Assembly (NCBI GenBank): GCA_963853835.1
Contig: OY970835.1
Location: 32,314,047 to 32,378,046, forward strand
From: Calendula officinalis
Taxonomy: Eukaryota; Streptophyta; Magnoliopsida; Asterales; Asteraceae
Length of the DNA stretch: 64,000 bases
Reading direction: 5' to 3'
The notes below the pieces were generated by a model. That model had not been told where the DNA came from, ran no database searches, and saw only the letters and a program-made list of their open reading frames with translations. The position numbers and the translations under genes were made by a program. The stretch's first letter is position 1. Each line of letters starts with the position of its first letter. Positions 59,475-64,000 of the stretch are shown one piece after another.

Positions 59475-62198
59475 TGTAACACCCTAAAATTTACAAGATT
59501 TTTAAAATTTTTGAAAACAAACATTTAATCAAAAGGTCCCAATAACTCGAATAATTAAATCCCAATAATAGTATTTTCATTTAAAAATATATTTAATGCG
59601 GAAATAGTTAAAATTAAGTGTTTTTAAAATATTAAATGCCGTCCACATCGGTAATGAAAGATACAGCGGTCAAGCGTCCACCTTCTCCTTTCCTCTGTTG
59701 GTACCTGAAACAATGTGGGGGAAAATAGGGGTCAGCTGGAGAAGTTGAGTGAATATCTCAAAATGCATACAATCATAACATACAACACATGAGGGCACAT
59801 CGGTGTACTCCTACTCAGAATCTACTCGATTAATTACTCAGATTTATTTCTCGGATTTTATTACTCAGATTTATTTTATATAGAGCGCTTGTGTGATTTG
59901 GGACGAGAGATCAACCTCGCCCCTCCTCACACCTCAGATAGGCGTAAGCCAAAACTCAGACGGGAGTGATCCCAAAACTCAGACTGGAATAATCCCAAAA
60001 ACTCAGACGGGAATAATCCCAAAAACTCAGACGGGAATAATTCCAAAAACTCAGACGGGAGGTGATCCCAAAACTCAGATGTGTGTTATTATGTTTTATT
60101 ATTTCTTTAACATAATTATCTCAGATTGCTCTAGCATGTAATAGCACAGAATGACTCTGTGCCGAGCTCGGTTACCCAGGCACAATGTCTCAGATCATGA
60201 ATAAATAAACAGATGCTCAGATACTCAGATAACAGGTCAAACTCAGATAACGGATCAAACTCAGATAACAGCTCAAACTCAGATAACAATTATGGTGCAA
60301 GAAATGTAACACATAAGTCATGCATGTACAACGTTAAAACTGAATACACGGTGAGAATACTCACCTCGAGAAACGTAAGCTCCAACTGGTTCACGGGACT
60401 CAAAGATACAGCAAGTTACCTCCTAGACGGACCTAAAACATAAATCGAAATCCCGGATTAAAACCAACCCCTTAACTTTATTTTAGAAAACTGGCAGCAC
60501 CCGTCGGTCTCACGGAAACTGCCATAATTCCTAAACTGTGCAGTAGATTTCTCCCATATTTTTACCATGAAAAGTAGACAACCAGAACTACATATCTCTG
60601 TGAGACGGGCACTGGCCAAAACAGACTCTAAGGGTCTCAAAACAGTATCGCAAGACAGACATGCTTTACAGGTCATCTTCCTAACAGCAGCATTCTAAAT
60701 TGACTATAACTTTTAAACCGTAATTCGGATTAACGAGCGGGTTGCGGCGTTGAAAAGCTAACTCAGAAATCAAGTGACCAGCACGGGCCAAAAATCCAAA
60801 AACGTATTTTAAGTGTGGTAAAAATAGACCCAAAGTTGACCAACAGAATCTATCCAATTTAAGCACGTTTATAAAACCCGTTTTACAAACCCGACATCAA
60901 CCCTTTTCTTCCCGAGGCACCCAACTGCCCCGAAATCCATTTTTAACTCAGGAACTTGTTTAAGTACAATTCAACTTCATCTTTTAAATTCTCTTCCGGT
61001 TTAGGAAACCAAGAACCTTAAGGTTCGGTTTCCGGGTTTTTGGGTCAACAATAGTTATCAACAAACGGTTTTTACCCAACCCGAGACCCGAAACAAAAAC
61101 AATTCAGTGACCGAAAATCGACGACAACCCAAGGCAATTACGGATGATACCAAAACAGATTACTACAAGACTTGGTTCGATGAAACACGAATCACAAACT
61201 ACTATAACTACAAGAACGAGGACAACGATTTACACACTCGATATACACGAACTCGAGCCCTCATTGGCTCGGTACCCTCCTGCCAAAATCCTACAGCAAT
61301 CACGGATTAATCAAAGATAGACAGCAAGATTAAGGATTCGAAGACAGAAAAAGGCATAGGGTTTCTACCGAAATTCTGCTCGATTCCGGCTCGGTCACGG
61401 CACTCAACAAAAGACGATAAGCAAGCTGGCTCGATTAATATCTCTCAAACTCGATCTCTGATCCCTTTCTGCTCGAACACGAATCAACTAAAGCAAAAGA
61501 TTCACACAAAGTGAGGATTCGAATTGGTTGGAATAAAGAACAGAAACGCTAGGAGACTTACCGGTTATGAATCAAACCCGTGCTTCTTCTCGATCTCGTG
61601 CTCGAAAACTAACCAATTGGAGATGCTTTTGGCTCCGCGACAGGTTGAAGAAATAGAAAGAACGAGATGATGGATCACGGCTGAAAAGAACGTGTAGGGT
61701 TTTAGGGGTATTACACGTGGTTAGCTTTATGTAATAACGATTATTAGTATCGGCCTTTTAAAAGAATTGGGTAACCCACCATAAGAATTTGGGCCAACCC
61801 AGATTACCGAAGCCGGCCCTCAACACTTTTTGGTCGACTGCTATAGGGCGAGAAAGAGGCCGGCCCAAAGAAGGCTAGAATTACCCGTCAATTCTGATTA
61901 GCTAAATAACGAAAAAGGATACAAACAGGTGTCGGCCTTGGCCCACGGCCGGCCTCACCTTGATGCGGAAAGAAGACAAATTTCTAGATTAAAACGGCTT
62001 CTGGATTAAACGTCACAACTAAACATCGCCGTTTAAATATAGCATAGGCAAGGCGTCACACACAATAAAGATCATAAGATACGAAACCGAAACGAGATGA
62101 TGGAATTTTTCACTTAATAATATCAATTAAGCAATACAATAAAGTTTTAAACTAATAAAACGTAAATAAATTAATTCATAAAATTTTGGGGCGTTACA
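59475..62198 (-). repeat. 3' LTR of a second LARD copy, inserted in GATA exon 1
   Basis: On the plus strand it runs TGTAACACCC to GGGCGTTACA, the inverse of the LTRs in the 15-32 kb array, and is clearly more divergent from them than they are from each other. The polypurine tract follows at 62199, so this is the 3' LTR of a minus-strand element. The CTCAGACGGGA-type tandem block has five units here (about 59950-60083) against about three in the array. Length is 2724 bp. The expected target copy is GTGGT at 59470-59474. Confidence 0.87.
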
Positions 62199-64000
62199 AC
62201 TCAACTCCACTTGAATCAGACTTCGTCCCCGAAGTCATTGCTCGGAAGAAACTCAGGGTAGTAACCTCGCGTCCTAACTCATACTCGCCAGCGACACACA
62301 TCCTCAAGTGGGGAAAGAAAACAACATTATAAGGTTAAGAATGAAAAGGAAATTCATCAGGGTGACCTACGACATGCATACTCAAATGGAAAAGGAGAAT
62401 AAAAACGATAAAGTTATGAATAGAAAGAAGCTCTTCATGGTGAATTCACTTAATAGGAAATGAACTCCAGATCACGTAAGTGGTCATACAATTATCCGCC
62501 TCTAGTGGCGCAAAACGATAAGGCTAAAAGAAATAAGGTCAGGATGCTCACTATGGATCTCAGTATGCAAAGAAAATGTTGATAATGAGCATAAAATACA
62601 CCACGATACTCTACCGAAGGCGTCTTCTTGCTCTCGCATTCGGATACAGTTGTTGCACTCAGCGATTAACGTCCCGTTGAATCACCGATTCAACTCCACT
62701 TGGAAATTTACTATTGATTTGTTGACGATACTAGATGCTCAGCGTAGTACCAGGTCATCCAAACCCTTTGCCCAATCACACTCGGATCTCTCATGACGAT
62801 AACAAGTTTTTGTTTTTGTTTTTTTTTTTTTTTCAAAAATTTTCTTCCCGCACAACTCCATCAAATGACCACTTACACATTTTAGCAACAGGTAAAAATT
62901 TCATTATTGACAATTTCCACCAAAATGACTCGGAAGGTCCTCTATTCTATGGGTCAACAGTTTGTTAACAGCATAATAAATAATTTAGGGGTTTACACCA
63001 TTATCAATTAATATAAAAACCATGCAAATAAATCACAAGTAATATACATATCACACAGAATTCTCATATACTCAGGTATATAACTCCAATATATGATCTG
63101 GAAATATAACTCAGAAGTCCCACTCAGAAATAAACTCAAAACATATCTCAGGAGTATAACTCAAAAATGTATAACTCAGGAACAAACTTATAAATCTTAA
63201 CTCAGAAGCAAACCCAAAACTCTAACTCAGTAACAACTCATAAGGTAATAATATTTACAAGTAATAGCATTAGGTATAAATCACATTTTTACTCATTCTT
63301 ATTACTACTCGCGTATTCCAATTTACCAGCTTATAATACTTGGAATGAAATACTCTCTCTCAACCGTGTTATTTATTCTCAAAATAACTCTTCTTTAACA
63401 TTATATTGTTACCTTACTCTATTAGGTTTGCATATTACCGACGTTGATAACCCTTTAAATAGTTCAAATTAACGATCTTGTCATTTAATTCCCTTTAATA
63501 GGTCATCATCCTATTACATTTAGTGGTTTCTCGATAATATTTTAATAGATGTTTTCTCATTCATCTAGTTTAACGATCCTTTAATAGACCGTTTCACTGA
63601 TTTTACACAATTTAAAATGTCTCTTAATTATTTTGACCATATCTACTCATTAATTTCATGTTACCCACTAAAAATTCCGATTAAATTTCGTACTCTTATT
63701 TATAATGATTTCTCGTTACTCAAATTACGAATTAATTCTTTAGTTCTCATTTACTCAATTCACAGTTACACTTATTCTAAATTTTACGGTTTACTCATGG
63801 TTCATCAATTCAGTACATTCTCGTCTTTTCGAAATTTCTCCTAAGTTCAATATAAATTTATTGAATAGTTGTTCTCATCTCAAGTTTAATAATTATTCAT
63901 AGATAGAGTTTTCTCATATAATTTTATAATACCTCAAAACTCATAACACTTTATAATACTTCAAAAATTTGAATAAAACTTCCCGTTAATTTAATACTTT
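62199..64000 (-). mobile_element. Internal domain (3' part) of the second LARD copy, runs off the window
   Basis: It starts with the inverse polypurine tract CTCAACTCCACTTGAA and continues collinear with the array's internal domain, including a second polypurine-like copy at about 62692-62704 (AACTCCACTTGG). It carries a local poly(T) at about 62818-62834. No coding capacity is seen. The 5' part, its PBS and 5' LTR are outside the window. Confidence 0.85.

Noticed and set aside
59893..60141. Open frame with a repeated PKTQTG peptide
   Set aside because: It is the translation of the LTR minisatellite; no start context or conserved neighbour supports a gene.

Overview
The window looks like plant nuclear DNA from an eudicot, plausibly Asteraceae judging by the style of the Copia and Gypsy elements; this taxonomic guess is inference and nothing here proves it. 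Introns are GT-AG, the DNA is AT-rich, and almost every base belongs to nested transposable elements. No rRNA or tRNA gene, CRISPR array or bacterial-type operon is visible. The only host-type genes are an RPA1-like gene carried inside a Helitron and a broken GATA transcription factor gene.

Layout. 1-10.2 kb holds remnants of four Copia elements: (A) the 3' end of one with an unidentified ORF and its 3' LTR; (B) a broken integrase into which A appears inserted; (C) a decayed gag-pol with a 3' LTR; (D) on the minus strand, a 5' LTR, PBS and a long coiled-coil gag without pol. 10.2-14.4 kb is a nest of DNA transposons: a hAT-like element split by a Mutator-like element in a (TA)n tract, a second hAT with a Stowaway inside, and a third hAT. 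Two of these hATs have perfect 8-bp target duplications. 14.59-35.29 kb is a minus-strand Helitron with a TC 5' end, and a 3' hairpin plus CTAG, lying between A and T. Its own length is about 3.8 kb and it carries a complete 10-exon RPA1-like gene. Exon 9 of that gene is interrupted by a 16.9-kb plus-strand array of a non-coding LTR element, arranged LTR-internal-LTR-internal-LTR and flanked by the 5-bp duplication ATCAG.

36.5-39.5 kb holds three TIR elements. 39.6-49.5 kb is a Gypsy element with 2.8-kb LTRs that are nearly identical around a badly decayed gag-pol. 51.4-56.6 kb is a Stowaway MITE split by a young Ale/Retrofit-like Copia element with target duplication ATGGG. 57.4-59.5 kb holds another MITE, a 5'-truncated LINE, and the GATA-factor pseudogene. 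Exon 1 of that pseudogene is cut by a second, minus-strand copy of the non-coding LTR element, which runs off the window end.

The most notable structure is the Helitron with an otherwise uninterrupted RPA1-like gene, inactivated by a three-LTR tandem array. All comparisons, splice sites and mutation counts were made by eye from the sequence; none were computed.
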